Shown here in pieces: positions 46,832-59,612 of a DNA stretch of 64,000 nucleotides; the stretch's first letter is position 1; the number at the start of each line of letters is the position of its first letter. The DNA is from Agrostemma githago (taxonomy: Eukaryota > Streptophyta > Magnoliopsida > Caryophyllales > Caryophyllaceae), in contig OY288257.1 of the NCBI GenBank assembly GCA_958450325.1, forward strand, positions 15,333,873-15,397,872, written 5' to 3'. Made by a program: the position numbers and the translations under genes. The notes beneath the pieces are model-generated. The model made no database searches, was not told the origin of the DNA, and worked only from the letters and a program-made list of their open reading frames with translations.

Positions 46832-49171
46832 AGGATTGTAGACACCCACATTTTGACCGCCAGGTGTCTATAGTAGGTCCCGCCAAACACCCGATGATGA
46901 TCGGACGCAAACATGCTTTAATGGACTCGGATATGGGCTCGAAATCATGGACATTTGGTTTAGGCTTATTGCGAAGTACATATCCTACAAAACCGACCTC
47001 AAATCCAGGCCCAGTGGGTCGTTTCGAGTCAAATGAGACTAATTTGGGTCGATTCCGACACCAGGGGTAAAACCGTCTTTTTACGATCGAGTCAAAACCC
47101 GGTCAAAAATATTCTCGAGACACGTGAGTCGGCCGTGACACCTCACACGGCTGATTCGGACTCCAATCCTACAAAAAATCAGCTTCAATAAATGTTAAAC
47201 AAATCCGTTGAAGGATAGAATTCGATCTCAAGTAGGAATTCTATCCGGAAACCGAATCAGACACCGACCGAGCTCCAAATACTCGGCCAAGACATCCCAA
47301 ACAGCCAAAATACTCGGCCAACTCTTCATGACAGCCGAGATACTTGGCTTCCCCACCAAGAAACGAGACTTTCGTTCCCTTTCGAACTCTCGTGTTTCCT
47401 ATTCAAACCGGTATTTCTTGTCACACAAGCAAGACTACCTCGACTCCTATAAATAGGACCTCATATTCAACACAAAAAACACGATTTCAGACAACAATTC
47501 TACACAACAATTTCACAGACCGAAATACACATTCACACATCCAACATACATACATCCTCGATATCTAAAAAATAATATAAAGCAAATCCCGACGTATTCC
47601 CGAAGAAGTCTCGAAATACCGACGAAACCACCCCCATTCGGCCGAACCCGACGCCCCACACGTCCAAAAAAACGCACCATCCCAAACTCACCCGCATCAT
47701 CTCGACGCTTCCAAGTTTAAAGCACTTTCCGACGAGCTCCATACCGAAAAAATAAAGCATGTAGGTTAAGGGTGTAAATCAAACCCGATTCTTCTCCCTT
47801 CTCTCTCTCTCTCACGTCTTTTTTTTTTTTTTTTTTCGTCCGTCACTTTTTTTTACGGGTCGTTGGTCGTTTCGTATTTTTAATATGGGTCGTTGTCGCA
47901 CTTTTATTTATTTCTAATAATCGATACTATAAAACTATTTTTCATATAACGTTCTTAAAATACGATACCGATTCTCTAATCGAATATCGTATCTACAAGA
48001 ACTAAATTAATTAATTCTCGTTGATGCTAATAAAATCATTACCTTTTTTTTACAAAATTCGATGATTTTAAACGCGGAGAGAATTAACATTTTTTTCGTT
48101 CAATTTTTTTTTTTTTTTTCTTTTCGTTCAAAACGAACTTTTTCAAAACCTTTTCTAAAAGCATTCCGACTATTCGATATCGATTTCATAATCGAATATC
48201 GAATACGACGAATATCGAAAATATAAATCGAGTATAAATTAATCCATATTTGTACGCGATTTATAAAAATTAACGATTTTCGACAAATGAAAAAAAACGA
48301 ACAGACCACCACGCGAGTTGCGTGCCTGTCAGGCGACTCGCGCGGTGGCCTGGTTGGCCGGGTCTTTTTTGTTTCCTCGCTTTTCTATTTTTTATTCTTT
48401 TCGAACCTTACAAAAAAAGCGACTTTCGCGACATATTTCGATAAATACTTTTTTTTTGACTTCGGTCAACGCGTGTTAATCCATCACGTGTCATAAAAAT
48501 TTTCTAAAGTCATGCATATTATTTATTTACGTCTTTATTCGATTTATTCAAACGTTACTAACTCGTTTTCTCGTGTTTGTAGCAATTTATTTATTTTATT
48601 GTTTTATTAGACTAAAACAAACTTCGCATGCTAAAATAACTTTGACGTTATTAGTTTAATATGCATTAAACGATTTAGCAACCCATTTTATTTTTCTCTC
48701 ACATGCTTAGGGAAAATAATGTTTGCATATCATTCAACCGTCGAACTAACCCGTGTACACCAAAAACGAACGATATCTTAGTAAAGGCCGCTAAGTGCGG
48801 GCGGGGTTGGGTGTTCTTAGTGAACTTCCCAACACGTACCCTCACCCCTTACTCAGAACCATGGTTTTCGGATGTCCGAATCCATTGGCAACGAGAGTCA
48901 TTCAATACACGATATCCGATAATGTCGGTATCGGTATCGTAATGCAAAGGGACGAGCCCAATAAACTATGACATCGGAAATGGGCCGTATTTTGTATACG
49001 GCCCACTACGACATAGAGTGGGCTCGAATGGTTCCGAATAACCACAAAACTCGGTGGCGACTCCTACTTCGATTTAAATTTCAATTTGACCATCTCATAT
49101 GGAGATTCATTCGCCGCCCCAAACCCGCGCGTGGCCGCGTCGGGGTGGATCTATGTCATGTCCACAAGGAT
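46832..49171 (+). mobile_element. Solo LTR (2330 bp), Ty3-gypsy type, TSD AGGAT
   Basis: The LTR (46837-49166) starts TGTAGACACCCACATTTTG and ends CATGTCCACA, flanked by perfect AGGAT copies (46832-46836 and 49167-49171). A TATA box (CTATAAATAG) lies at about 47446. Near the end it holds GGTGGCGACTCC, which resembles the conserved end region of Tat/Ogre-type gypsy LTRs. No internal region or second LTR remains, so it arose by LTR-LTR recombination. Short frames within it are not genes. Confidence 0.9.
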
Positions 49172-49895
49172 AATCATCAATTTTTATTTTTAGTAACTCT
49201 GACAATTAATTTGAATAGCATCTTTTATGATGATTATTCGTATAGAGTATAATTTATAAATGACATCTTTTATAGAGTATTATTTCGTATAGAGTATAAA
49301 TAGCATCTTAGAGAGGGAGAAATATATCGATGCTCTAAAATATTATTTTTTACAATCTTTAATATATTAATATATTTAATGTTAAATATTTATCAAACAA
49401 AATATTAATATTATGTTTTTTTAAAATATATTTAATATTCCTAATAATGTGAAATTTGAAATGTTAAAATAGTAGTGATACTTTAACATAAATGTTGGAG
49501 TATATGTTATATGAATAATAAAAGTAAATAAGTGACGTAAATGTTACATAAAATGGATTAAGCTGAAAACGTATATATGTAGGATGATTAATAATTAGCA
49601 ATTATATTTTTTTAGTAATATAGATTACAGAATTTTAAGATGTTAAATTAATAATAATTTACCATAAACTTTATATGAATAATTATATAATTATACTCGT
49701 ATGAATAGTCGTATAATATAAATACAGATTATTCGCATAAATACTCGTAGGGGATGATATATACTGTATCTAGTAGAATGATTATTACCATTTTCTATAT
49801 ATAATAGGGGTTGATTTTATATAGATTCATGTGAGGCCGCCATGTCAGCGAAGGGATGCATCCACGCTGCCATGTCAGCAGTGGATGCATTCAAT

Positions 49896-49897
<2 letters not shown>
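49172..49897. other. AT-rich intergenic, no gene
   Basis: Repeated ATAGAGTATAA motifs near 49240-49300. A short direct repeat with GCCATGTCAGC and GGATGCAT occurs at 49840-49890. Confidence 0.5.

Positions 49898-49976
<79 letters not shown>
49898..49976. repeat. (TA)~39 microsatellite
   Basis: An uninterrupted TA tract directly left of the foldback element. Confidence 0.95.
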
Positions 49977-49979
<3 letters not shown>

Positions 49980-50154
49980 GTAGGTTCAAATAAGGTCCAC
50001 AATTTTTTTAAGTCTATATTGAAGTTACATATGACATACGCTAAAGTTGCATTTGTTCAAAATTGATATATATACAAATACAACTTTAGCGTATGTCATC
50101 TGTAACTTCAATATAGACTTAAAAAAATTGTGGACCTTATTTGAACCTACCTCT
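49977..50154. mobile_element. Foldback MITE inserted in TA tract
   Basis: Two arms of about 80 bases are nearly perfect inverted copies (left GAGGTAGGTTCAAATAAGG, right ending CCTTATTTGAACCTACCTC), separated by a short AT-rich loop and bordered by TA repeats. No coding sequence. Confidence 0.85.
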
Positions 50155-50739
50155 ATATATATATATATAGATTTTTTTTTGAAAATTTTCGTGGGTTTGC
50201 CAATAATGAAAGAACATAGAAAAAAACTCAGTTTCTTCAATGTTCGATCTTCGACAATATTATGAATGAAGAAAATTTCAAAATTCTTCAATCACCAATC
50301 TTCAAATTTCAACAGGAACATCATTTGACCCTGTTAAAAAAAATTCATTGGACGGGAACGTCGTCATTCTTTTCGAACCTGTCAAAATTCGATCCAAACG
50401 AGAACATAAACATTTTTGAACTCGTTGGCTTTCGTTCTCAGGAATGTCACAATTTTTCGAACCTGATAAATTCAGTTAGATGGGAAAAACATTCCTCTTC
50501 ATTCGATTAAGTTTTGATCAAATCGTAGAACAAAACTCTTCTAATGTCACAAGATCGAGATTAGATCAGATCTCATGTATTAGGACGGATCACCACAAAA
50601 AAATAACCACGAGACACACAAAGTGTGCACCAAAACGTTTCACTGTATTTAATTTTTTAAGCTGATTTGTAAATATCAATAAAGAAATCTTGTTGGTGGG
50701 CGTTGCATATTAAAGGTCCACCAGCAGGCAACAAATTGT
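50155..50739. other. Intergenic, no gene recognised
   Basis: Several short repeats of TTCGAACCTGTCAAAATTC type at 50290-50470 show decay of an older repeat. No family assigned. Confidence 0.4.
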
Positions 50740-51192
50740 CGTGTGCTTAGGTCTCGAGAACGGGAAGCCCTGATACCATAATAGAATTCGGAGAGTTTAT
50801 TATTACGGTTTTTCTAACGTGTGTCCACTGGGTGCACGTTAATAAGCTAATTATAGCAATATTATCATGGATATTGTTTAAGTATGGTAAATAGAACTTA
50901 ATATTTCAATTTATTATGATAATATTCATGTTAATATTGTTATAATTAACTTATTAACATGTGCCAAGTGGGTACACGTTAGAAAAACTGTTATTATTAT
51001 TATTATTATTGATGATTTGTGTCTCTAATATTATAAATGTCACTTATATATAGTAATACAATGATATTCTAATATCGGAAACTGAATATCAATCAAATCA
51101 TAATATTATTATTCTCTACGGTATATTTCAATATACCGTATTCCCTAATTATGATATCCCGATATTTTCGGATATCTCCAAATATCCTAACA
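50740..51192 (-). mobile_element. Decayed copia LTR with PBS remnant, minus strand
   Basis: On the minus strand an LTR starts TGTTAGGATATTTGGAGATA at 51192, contains a TATA-like region near 51040, and ends near 50780. Immediately beyond it lies TGGTATCAGGGC (50764-50775), a one-base variant of the initiator tRNA-Met primer site. The LTR is split by the MITE at 50808-50989. The rest of the element is missing or unrecognisable. Confidence 0.55.
50808..50989. mobile_element. MITE nested in the copia LTR
   Basis: The left arm GTTTTTCTAACGTGTGTCCA and right arm (reverse complement GTTTTTCTAACGTGTACCCA) are long inverted repeats extending more than 50 bases, through TAATAAG-TAATTATA. It may be Mutator-like; the target duplication is unclear because of nearby ATT repeats. 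Confidence 0.7.
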
Positions 51193-51659
51193 CTTACTTC
51201 ATTTTTCACTTCATCTTTTTTCTTAACTTCATCTTCTTCTATCATAGACAAATCAAAATTCCAGTTTCCTCTATTGCTCTTCTTCTAAGGTAATTTTTTG
51301 TCGAAACTTTTGTTTGTGTATCAAGTATAATTCTCATCCATCCTTATAATTAACATTAATATGGACGAAAATCCATTTTGAGGGGTTATTGTTGAAGAGA
51401 AGTTCATTCCTCAATCCTTCTGCATCGACAATGGCACGGTGAGTATTATTTTCATTTCCCCCAAATTGATTTTTCTAGGTTTTAGTATTTCTGGGTTTAA
51501 TTTAGGGTTTGAGTAACTAGTGTTTGTGAAACCCCTCTTTTTAATTGCTTTGATTGAAAACGTAGGTTGATCCATGAACATGGGCGATTTTAGGGGGTTT
51601 TGTGTGGTGCATCTGCACCCCCCTAGAATCCGATATAGATAATATGTTAGTAGAAATTA
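51193..51659. other. Intergenic with possible gene-start relic
   Basis: ATGGCACG followed by GTGAGTATT at about 51431 and T-rich, leader-like sequence before it resemble a plant first exon and intron. No protein can be recognised. Confidence 0.25.
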
Positions 51660-51770
51660 TCAACACTATTGAACTGGTTTAGTGATAAAGAGTCTCATTT
51701 ATGTTCTAGAGGTTGTGGGTTCAAGTCTTGTATTGTCACCTTGAAGTTTTATTATGGGTAACAAAATAAT
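51660..51770 (+). mobile_element. tRNA-related SINE
   Basis: An A-box-like CTGGTTTAGTGATAAAG (about 51674) and a B-box-like GGTTGTGGGTTCAAGTC (about 51711) are spaced as in polymerase III promoters. The ends are not defined. Confidence 0.45.
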
Positions 51771-52234
51771 CGACATTGATATGCAAAGGAAGAAGAAGTG
51801 TGTTAATTAATAAAATGAGACCCACATAAACCAACTATTCCATTCATGTTTGATAGTCTTATACATTGGAGTTTTTAATCTTCTCTAAGTTTGTAAAATA
51901 TGTGAATCAAATCAAGTGTGGATTGGATCAGTTTGAATCGGGTTCTTTTCAAGTCTTCAAGAATAGGGTCGAGTTTGAATTGGGCTAGGTCATTACGGGG
52001 ATAAGTCATTTTTGAGTTTGTTATTATCAACTTGTTTAGGAATATTAGTTCATGTATGCGACAATAAACATTTGAGTCGAGCTGGGTTAGGTCATGTCAA
52101 TATTGATTAGTTCGGGTCAAGCTCGAATCTTCAGTTCAGATATAAGATCAAGTCATTTAAGTAAGATCTAATTTAGCGTGCCTAAAAGTCTTCTGTACAT
52201 TAAGAGACATATTTTTCAATTAAGTACTTGTAGT
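51771..52234. other. Intergenic, no gene seen
   Basis: Diverged repeats of GGGTCGAGTTTG/GGGTCAAGCTCG type; nothing coding. Confidence 0.45.
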
Positions 52235-52995
52235 TGTGGACGCTGTCACCCGCGGTCACCCACATGGTCGACGTCGTGTCGAACCCGCGTTCTGGGCGGC
52301 GTTTTGGGCCTCAATTGGATGTATGGGCGTATCCGTGTTTACGTTGAATCGATCAATATGTGAGTATAAATGTTTAAAGGCCGGGTAATTTGGTTTGACT
52401 ACCGTTTTAGTGACCCGAATTAGCGAAGTGATGTTGTTGGAGTCGCCACTAAACAATTGTCAGGTGCTCAGAAATCGTTAAGTCAATTTTGATCCTTAGT
52501 CAGGGCCAAAGTCGAGTGACATGGGAATTTAAAGATAAAGACTTATACCCTTAAGAATTTCATGTCTAGAATGACTCTCGTTTCAAGGATTATGCCATCC
52601 ACTATCAAGAGATTCGATAAGGGTGTGGGTACGTATTGGAAAACAAATACTAGGAATATCGACACCCAATCCCGCCCGCACATAGCGACCTCTAATAATC
52701 AATCGATGTCGGATTTTTTGCACTCTTAAGTGGTGAAAAGAAATTAACAAACAACCGGCCATTTCAACCTTACGATGCATTTGACTAAGTCGATTCATTT
52801 AGGAGCAAATAAACTTTGAACTCGTGATTTTAATGTTCATTCCATGTGATGTAAGATAACGCATAACAAGTACAACATCAAAAGTTGCATGTAAAAGGGC
52901 GAATATGATTGTTATACATGTTTAACGCTATATTATGAGTATTAGTAGGATTAAGTCGTATTAACTCACCTGGTAATCAACTTAAATTAAGTGCG

Positions 52996-54328
52996 TGATA
53001 TGGCTAAAGGCATATCACCAATATATTTATCCTAATACTACTAACAAGAAGCTAGCGGTAAGTAGGGTATCGAATCCACAGGGAGACGGTGAAATTGTCT
53101 AATAGTTATGGCGATTATAAATTGCTTTTAGCGGTTTAGCAGTTTGCTGATTAAGACTAGAACATGCGAAAACACAAATACGGATAAATCACTTATTAAC
53201 GGAATGTCTAGGGCTAAGGGTTCACAAGGAGCATTTGACGATTATGCGATAACAACAATAAACACGTAAACATGCTAGTTGGCTATAATAATTTGTTCTC
53301 TCGAACTGTATCAACCTAGGAAGGACCTAAGAGGCTTTCGCTACTTATTAGACTCCCTACCAAATCGAGTGTGGTCTGAATCCAACTCAACTCTCGCACA
53401 TAAATTAGAGTTTCCCACTTCAGATTAATAAGTTGTGGCCTTTAACGAATTAATCAAACTTTATAACATGCGAAATGGGCACTAGCATAATTACGAGCTT
53501 AGTATCAAAATGGCAAAACTTAAGAAATACTCATCGATTCCCCACAGCCCTAGCGAGAGGATTAGCTACTCATAATAACTACAAGACAACGAATAACAAA
53601 TAGAGAACTCATAATAAAAAATGGTAGTAAATCTAATAACGAAACGTTGCTAACCGTGACTATTAGAATCTAGCAAGATAGCAAGAACAACGAAATTAGA
53701 AACACACTAGCATGAGAAATGATGAAGATTAAAATGGAAAAACTAGAAATTGCATAAACAAAATTACCGAATCTGAGTACACGATCGAAGAGAACACGAG
53801 AATACTTAAAGTCACGTAGTGTATTTTCTAATGATAAGTGATAGCTTTCAAATGTTCATATTACTCTACTTAGAGAAATGAGGCAAAATCCTCAGTAGTA
53901 GTAGAGCAGACCGGCCGGCTGACCCTCTGTCAAGTACAAGGGCCGAGGCCCAAACTAAAACAACCCACAAAACACTCAAAACTAATCAATACAAGCGAAG
54001 AAGACCTTCAGGCCGGCCGACCGGTACCCTACCGGCCGGCTGGCCTTTTTGCTGGTGGGGTTTGGGCCGGATCTTCGTTTGGGCCGAACTCTTGGATCGA
54101 TCTTTGCTTATCCTATGACTAACGAGCTAGTAATACGAGTCTTGTCTCAGGAATGCTCTTATAACCAGATATGAGCACGATTGTGCTAAGATTCCTGCCA
54201 TTGCACAAAATCTACAAAAGCACTCACTCAAGGCAAAACATTAAAAGAAACGGCTCCTAAGAGTGCATTCCGACAGAGAAAAAGGACAATGTAAGGGGGT
54301 AAATAAACTATATAAATACGACACATCA
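52996..54328 (-). repeat. Athila-type 3' LTR (about 1333 bp)
   Basis: On the minus strand it starts TGATGTGTCG directly after a polypurine-like TTTGGGGGAGTT and ends GCCATATCA; the ends are imperfect inverted repeats. It contains the ATCGAATCCACAGGGAG-type block common to plant gypsy LTRs. No matching 5' LTR exists here. Confidence 0.65.
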
Positions 54329-55897
54329 AACTCCCCCAAACCAAACTCTTGCTTGTCCTTAAGAAAAACTCATAATACGAACGAACAATCATGATACCAG
54401 AAATAGCTCAGAGCAAAATATAGGCTTACAAAACTCAGATCCCATCATGAGAACCATAAAGCCGAGTTAAAAGAAAATCACACACTTCTAATAACAAAAC
54501 TTCACTAAGCATAATCTATAGGAATCACTTTCAACCAAACCGTCGCAATAGGCTACTCATGGTTTCACTCATCGCTCATGTAGGTAAAGGTGAGTAAATG
54601 TGAAAAATATGTGTAAATACTCACCTACTACTACCTACGGAAATATGCCCGCAATCTAATATGGTACCAACCTCTAAATTCCTATATAACAGGCTAAGAT
54701 CACACAAGGGAGACAAAGACTGTAACAATGACAAAGCAAGGTAGAAGTTGGAAATCGATATGGTCATGTGAGGTTAAACCCAAACCAGTGAACTAACTAA
54801 TGCGATAATGCTCAACTCAAAGCTAAAGTCCACTTCCAAAATATCAACACACATGTTACTGAGCGATGGAGAAATAATCCGGGTCAAGAGAGGTTACTCA
54901 AGTTCATCAAGCTAGAGAAAATAAAATGTAATGAAAATAACATTTTTTTTCTTTTTCTTTGTTTTGATTATTTTCTTTTCATTTTTCATTTTTCATTTGT
55001 TTTCATTTTTTCCCTTTTTCCCTTGTTCTTCTTTTTTCTATTTTTTAAAAAAAATGATATGGCTTGATAAGATGAAGAGCATATATATATATATATAATG
55101 ACTCAAATTGACCCGGAGTACTATCATGGCATTCCCTAAGAAATGAAATCAAAACCATCCAAACACCCATAAAAAATCTCCACAATCACACAATCATGAG
55201 CATAAAACGCAGTAGTTCATCAAGCTTGGGTAGGTAGGCAAATTTGGTAATGTAGTTCGTTTTAGTGACTTCTTTCAAAAATAGGTCGAGGAGGGAAGAG
55301 GGAAATAGGTAAGAGTGAATGAACATGAAAACGTCCCATAAATGATCACAAAGCATGTTAAGCTAAAATAAAGGAGAAAGCACCATACTTATGCGTATTG
55401 ACATAACATATTCCATAAGGAGCCCTACTCACACATAAAACGATGACCAAGTATGAATGTACTAACCACATACATGAGGCTCTAATCCTCACCAATTATG
55501 TAGTTATAGCCAAATTGCAAGGTCAGGTCTAAATGGGAAACTACAAATTTTAGCTTGGTTGATTGATACCTATCAGTGAGTATCATTTCTAAATAACACA
55601 AGTCATAAGGATGTCAATTAAGATTGAGAAAGTAGCCTAAGAAGTGCAAAATATCATCATAGCTGTATAAGCGACATCGACACAAAATACACCAAACAAC
55701 TAAAACTCCAAGGAAGTACTAAAAATACTAAAACTCCCCACACTAAAACTTGACATTGTCTTCAATGTCCATATCATACAAACAAAAAATTGGCAGGGGC
55801 GACATGAATAAAAAGAGAGAGAAGAGAAGACACACCAAATATGCACATGAAGGAGCGGAATCAGCAGTCCGCTACAGGTCACTATCACAAAAATCAG
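54329..55897 (-). other. Athila 3' untranslated region
   Basis: It lies between the LTR and the ATHILA ORF and is non-coding. It contains a T-rich stretch (54945-55050), an (AT)n tract near 55080 and a second GTGTGGGGAGTTTTAG purine motif at about 55735 (minus strand). Confidence 0.5.
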
Positions 55898-57390
55898 TCA
55901 TGTCATCATCGCCATCACCCGCGGCTCCCGAACCCGACGCACCAGTGGGATCACCACTATACCACCCACCACCTTAATAATCACTAGCAGCTCCAAAAAT
56001 ATTTCTCGTCGGGGCACTGAAATAGTCTGTCTGTAGGTGGAAACTGCCATGCGAATAAGGATAAGATTAACCACTATCATCAGGCCATGAGAAGTATGAG
56101 GGGAAATGCCTCTGAGGTGGCACGGCAGCTCGCTGAGCATAATCGTCATAGACGGGATACATCTCGAGGCACTAATCGACATATAAACGATCCAACCGAG
56201 CATGAGTGGTGACAGAATCGGCACGGGTCTCCGTGTGAAGACTGTCATAATAAGAACGACTAGAAGCCACACCTATCTCCATGCGTTCCATCCATGAAAC
56301 AAGACCAGGGTGAAGGGTGACATACTGGGGTAGTGGAGGGGGTTGCTCGGGTTTAGTAGTGGTGGCAGTCTGGGATGTGCTAGGCTCAGGCGCTGTCCGG
56401 TGAGTGTAAGTCAAATTAGGACCAGAAGGAGCGGCACTCGGGTTTGTGATGGGTAGAAAATAATTAGGCTGATCAGGCTGCAACTGCACAGGTGCCACAC
56501 CACCCAAAAGAATAGATTCCTTCCGATTGATCATCCAAACCCATTAACCCTGGCCCCGAGAGTGAATCCAATCAAGGTGTGCCAAATACCTAAGACTAAG
56601 GATATTTCCCCCCAAAACAGGAGAAAGATCTTCTTCCTGGAACGTGGTAATCCGGCGAGCAAGGTGAGTGAGTAATTAACCCACCTATATAAATCGGTAT
56701 CGACCTAGCAGTGGAGTTGACAATTTTCCTAAGTTGGAGAACAAAGTGATAGGCAATATTAATTGGCCACAGCTTCGGCTTACGCCGCAAGTAAGAGCCC
56801 AAGATAGAAACCTCCTCAGTCCGCACATGATGCGGTTCCTTCCTAGCAAAAACAATGCATCCCATAAATCTTTGCCAAATTTTTATACCAGGTGATGGAT
56901 AAAGTTTGAGTTATATTGCCCGAGTTATTATACTCGGACTCAACGATACATTCCCAAAAATCTCCAATCCGGAAGTTAGCATATTCCGGTGGTGCATGTG
57001 TAGAGTAGTTAGGAAGATCGGAATTTTTTCCAAATTCTTTCAAGTCCTTCTCAAAGGAGGTATTCATGAGACGGAAGGAAACCTTAATAATATCTCCACG
57101 CCTCCTATTTTTCGCCACTACAAAGAAGCTCAAAAATTCCCAAGTGATTTGGGCTTAAGTATTCCGGCGCATATAGAAAAAGTACCCATCCAACACTCTT
57201 AAACAAATTCTCAAGCTCAGTATCTAGCCCTACGATCAATAAATCGAGTGGAAATTAGAGTTCGACTTTTGATGGATTGGAACTTTATCTTTTGTTCAAG
57301 TGTGAAAAAAATGACACTGGTGAAGGTATCATCGCCAGGAATATCCAGTAGAGCATGCTCCGATCGAGTGCGCTCGTTCCTTGAAGCCAT
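55898..57390 (-). pseudogene. ATHILA ORF (env-position protein), badly frameshifted
   Basis: The start is probably the ATG at 57390 (MASRNERTRSEHALLDIPGD). Segments in changing frames read SIKSRTLISTRFIDRRARY (to 57217), RRRGDIIKVSFRLMNTSFEK (57133-56843), KLWPINIAYHFVLQLRKIV and IPIYIGGLITHS (56865-56596), then a proline-rich tail with SWMERMEIGVAS and TTHARLDRLYVD (56534-56172). The order matches the ATHILA ORF-1 family encoded downstream of pol in Athila gypsy elements. Its function is not known. At least four frame changes make it a pseudogene. Confidence 0.75.
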
Positions 57391-57989
57391 GGGAGAAGAT
57401 GGAAGGTAGTAGTAGGGAAGATGAAACTCCTTTTTTTTTGTGTAGTTGGGGTTGCTGTAAAAGGGAGGGGTTTGGGGATAGTGAGAGAGGAGAGAGAGAC
57501 GAGAGGATGTGGAATAAAGGAAAGGGGAGGGGGGGATTATTACAGTCTGACCGCTCATGACCGGCCCTCGGTGCACCGGCCCAATGACCCGCATCACGAA
57601 AATCCGATTTTTTAAAATAGAATAAGAAAAGTCATCCGGCCGACACAGACCGGCCCCCGGTGCACCAGCCTGAGTGTACACACCGTCAAATTTTGAGATT
57701 TTCAACTTATAGCCTCAATTTTTCCTTGGGCTTCCCGGCCCCTATACTCCATAGGCGCCCTAGGCACAGGCCAGAACGACCTGTTATGCAATATCAATAG
57801 CGTAGCCAAGGTCATTTCGAGCTCTTCACTTAGAATTATTTTCAATTGTTCTGCACATCTCCAAAAATCATAAGTCTCTCCTCTCGTCCTTACTAAAAAG
57901 GGAAAAATAAAAATAAAGTAAAAAGCGTGCTGCCTCCGGTAGCGCTGGTTTATAGTCCCGCACGACTTTATTAGCTCCAATTTAGAGAG

Positions 57990-58244
57990 AAGGGGGAGGG
58001 GAATGAAGTTGAATAACTTGAATCGCCTCAATATGAGCACCTTGTTGATATAATTTCAATTGCTGACCGTTGACCTTGAAATGTTCACCCGCTCATTCTC
58101 GATCTCAATCAAGCCAAATTTACCGACATGAGTGACAGAAAAAGGTCCAGACCAACGAGACTTGAGCTTTCCGAGAAATAACCAGAGTCGAGAATTGAAC
58201 AATAAAACCTTATCCCCTTCATGAAATTCCCGAGTTAGGATTTG
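57990..58244 (-). pseudogene. Gypsy integrase C-terminus (Athila pol end)
   Basis: The minus-strand reading EFHEGDKVLLFNSRLWLFLG then KLKSRWSGPFSVTHVGKFG and LIEIENE is the conserved end of plant Ty3-gypsy integrases. It lies upstream of the ATHILA ORF, as expected. The rest of pol, gag and the 5' LTR are absent: sequence switches to the outer LTR at about 58244, so the Athila copy is 5'-truncated. 57391-57989 is the spacer between pol and the ORF. Confidence 0.85.
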
Positions 58245-59140
58245 CTAATGTAAAAACCCTTATGACATTGAATTAAAAGACTAGATTAAGGTGTTAAACT
58301 AGTGACGAGTATCGACTTGGACGAGATGAACGACGGCTAAAATAACATATAAAACTCTTGAATTATGTATTAGGAACGTGTAAGTTATTCGATTATGAAT
58401 CATTTAATTTAACTTGAGTTGACTACTAATCTTAATTCGGGTGTATTATGAAATAATCCTAAAGGTTTCAGGATTCGTTTGTTATTCCTATAACACTACA
58501 TTTTTTTTATGCTTTTATAATAGCCAATTCAAAGAAATGTGAGTTCATGTAGAAAGGTTCTGAACTTGCTTGATATCTCTGGAATTCATGCTTTGAATGT
58601 CGAGGGAAGGGCTGTATTTATAGTGATTTTTAGGTTAAAATCTAGGGTTAAGCGCCTGGTGTGAGGCGACTTAGGATTAAAGGAGCATGATTCTGGGCAA
58701 CCCAGAAGTAAGGTGCTTGGCACTGGGTGATTGAGTGGCTGAGCGCTATCACTCCCAAAACTTTCCTAAACAACGGGATACGTAATATTCGGTATGCCGA
58801 CATGATATTATGTGATATCAATGAAGCGTGGCTAGGTTTTGGTTTAAGGTTATCGGGCTCTGCTTTCGATGCTTGAACCAGGTTTGACTCGGGTTTGACT
58901 TTGCATTTCGGACCGATTTAGTTTCTTTGAGTCGGAATTGACTCTACTTAATGGTGTTGCAACCGTAACGACTCAACTAAGACCGTATAGATCTAGAATT
59001 AAAATTTTCGAGTAGTATTTCGAACAAACTATAGAAAAATCATCTTAAACATCGTAAACCGCTGGATGTTGCAATATGGTTATCATCGGGTGTTTGACGG
59101 TGACTCAAATAGATACCTGGTACAAATAGGGGTGTCTACA

Positions 59141-59155
59141 GATGCCCCCACTTTT
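59141..59155 (-). promoter_or_regulatory. Polypurine tract of the Tat-like element
   Basis: On the minus strand AAAAGTGGGGGCATC directly precedes the LTR start TGTAGACACC at 59140. Confidence 0.75.
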
Positions 59156-59612
59156 AAAGACTCTTGGACAAGGGGAAAGTCAAAGTATATGTTCTAGGTC
59201 AATCGAGGGTTACAACCTAGTGGCTATTCGGACGGTCGTTTATAGTCCATTACACTTTACGTACAGGGCTCGCCAACCTGAGATAGCTTCCGAGTTGGCG
59301 AAAAGGCGTAGCGCGCAGTGGTCTTCGAGGCACTCGTTGGGAAAAATCAATAATAGGGTGAAACATCCTCTTTGATATCTAGAGTCTATTTTGGGTTACC
59401 GGAACTTGATTGGAAACATTCTTGAGTATCAGTGATCGGGTTAAAGATCTTTATGGAATGAACCGAGGTAAATGGAATGAAGCTTGCCCTTAGATCGGAA
59501 CTTGCTTCGGGGAACAATGACAGTAATAATATAGGTGAAAGAGTACTCTTCGACTGGAATACTATTCGGAATAAGATCCTTCGGAGCTCAGACCTCAAAG
59601 TATTGCCTTTGG
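59156..59612 (-). other. Internal 3' region of the Tat-like element
   Basis: Non-coding sequence between the polypurine tract and the solo LTR; it continues at 62944. No protein was recognised. Confidence 0.5.

Larger units (their letters stand above)
52235..59140 (-). mobile_element. 3' LTR of a Tat-like gypsy element, split by an Athila insertion
   Basis: On the minus strand the LTR starts TGTAGACACCCCTATTTG at 59140 and ends GCGTCCACA at 52235. It is homologous to the solo LTR at 46837-49166: shared CAAACACCCGATGAT start region, TATA box (CACTATAAATACAGCC, about 58620), GTGCGGGCGGG-TTGGGTGT, AACGAGAGTCATT and GTGGCGACTCC near the end. About 5.25 kb of Athila sequence (52996 to about 58244) separates its two parts. 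Flanks GTAGT and GATGC differ, and a polypurine tract precedes 59140, so this is a 3' LTR and not a solo LTR. Confidence 0.8.

Noticed and set aside
48703..49252. Two adjacent 80-95-residue frames
   Set aside because: They lie wholly inside the 2330-bp solo LTR and match no protein family I know.
51431..51445. ATGGCACG followed by a splice-donor-like GTGAGT as a host gene start
   Set aside because: Only eight coding bases can be read and no downstream exon is recognisable.
52235..59140. Reading the split Tat-like LTR as a solo LTR
   Set aside because: The flanking five bases (GTAGT and GATGC) do not match, and a polypurine tract abuts 59140, so it is better explained as a 3' LTR.
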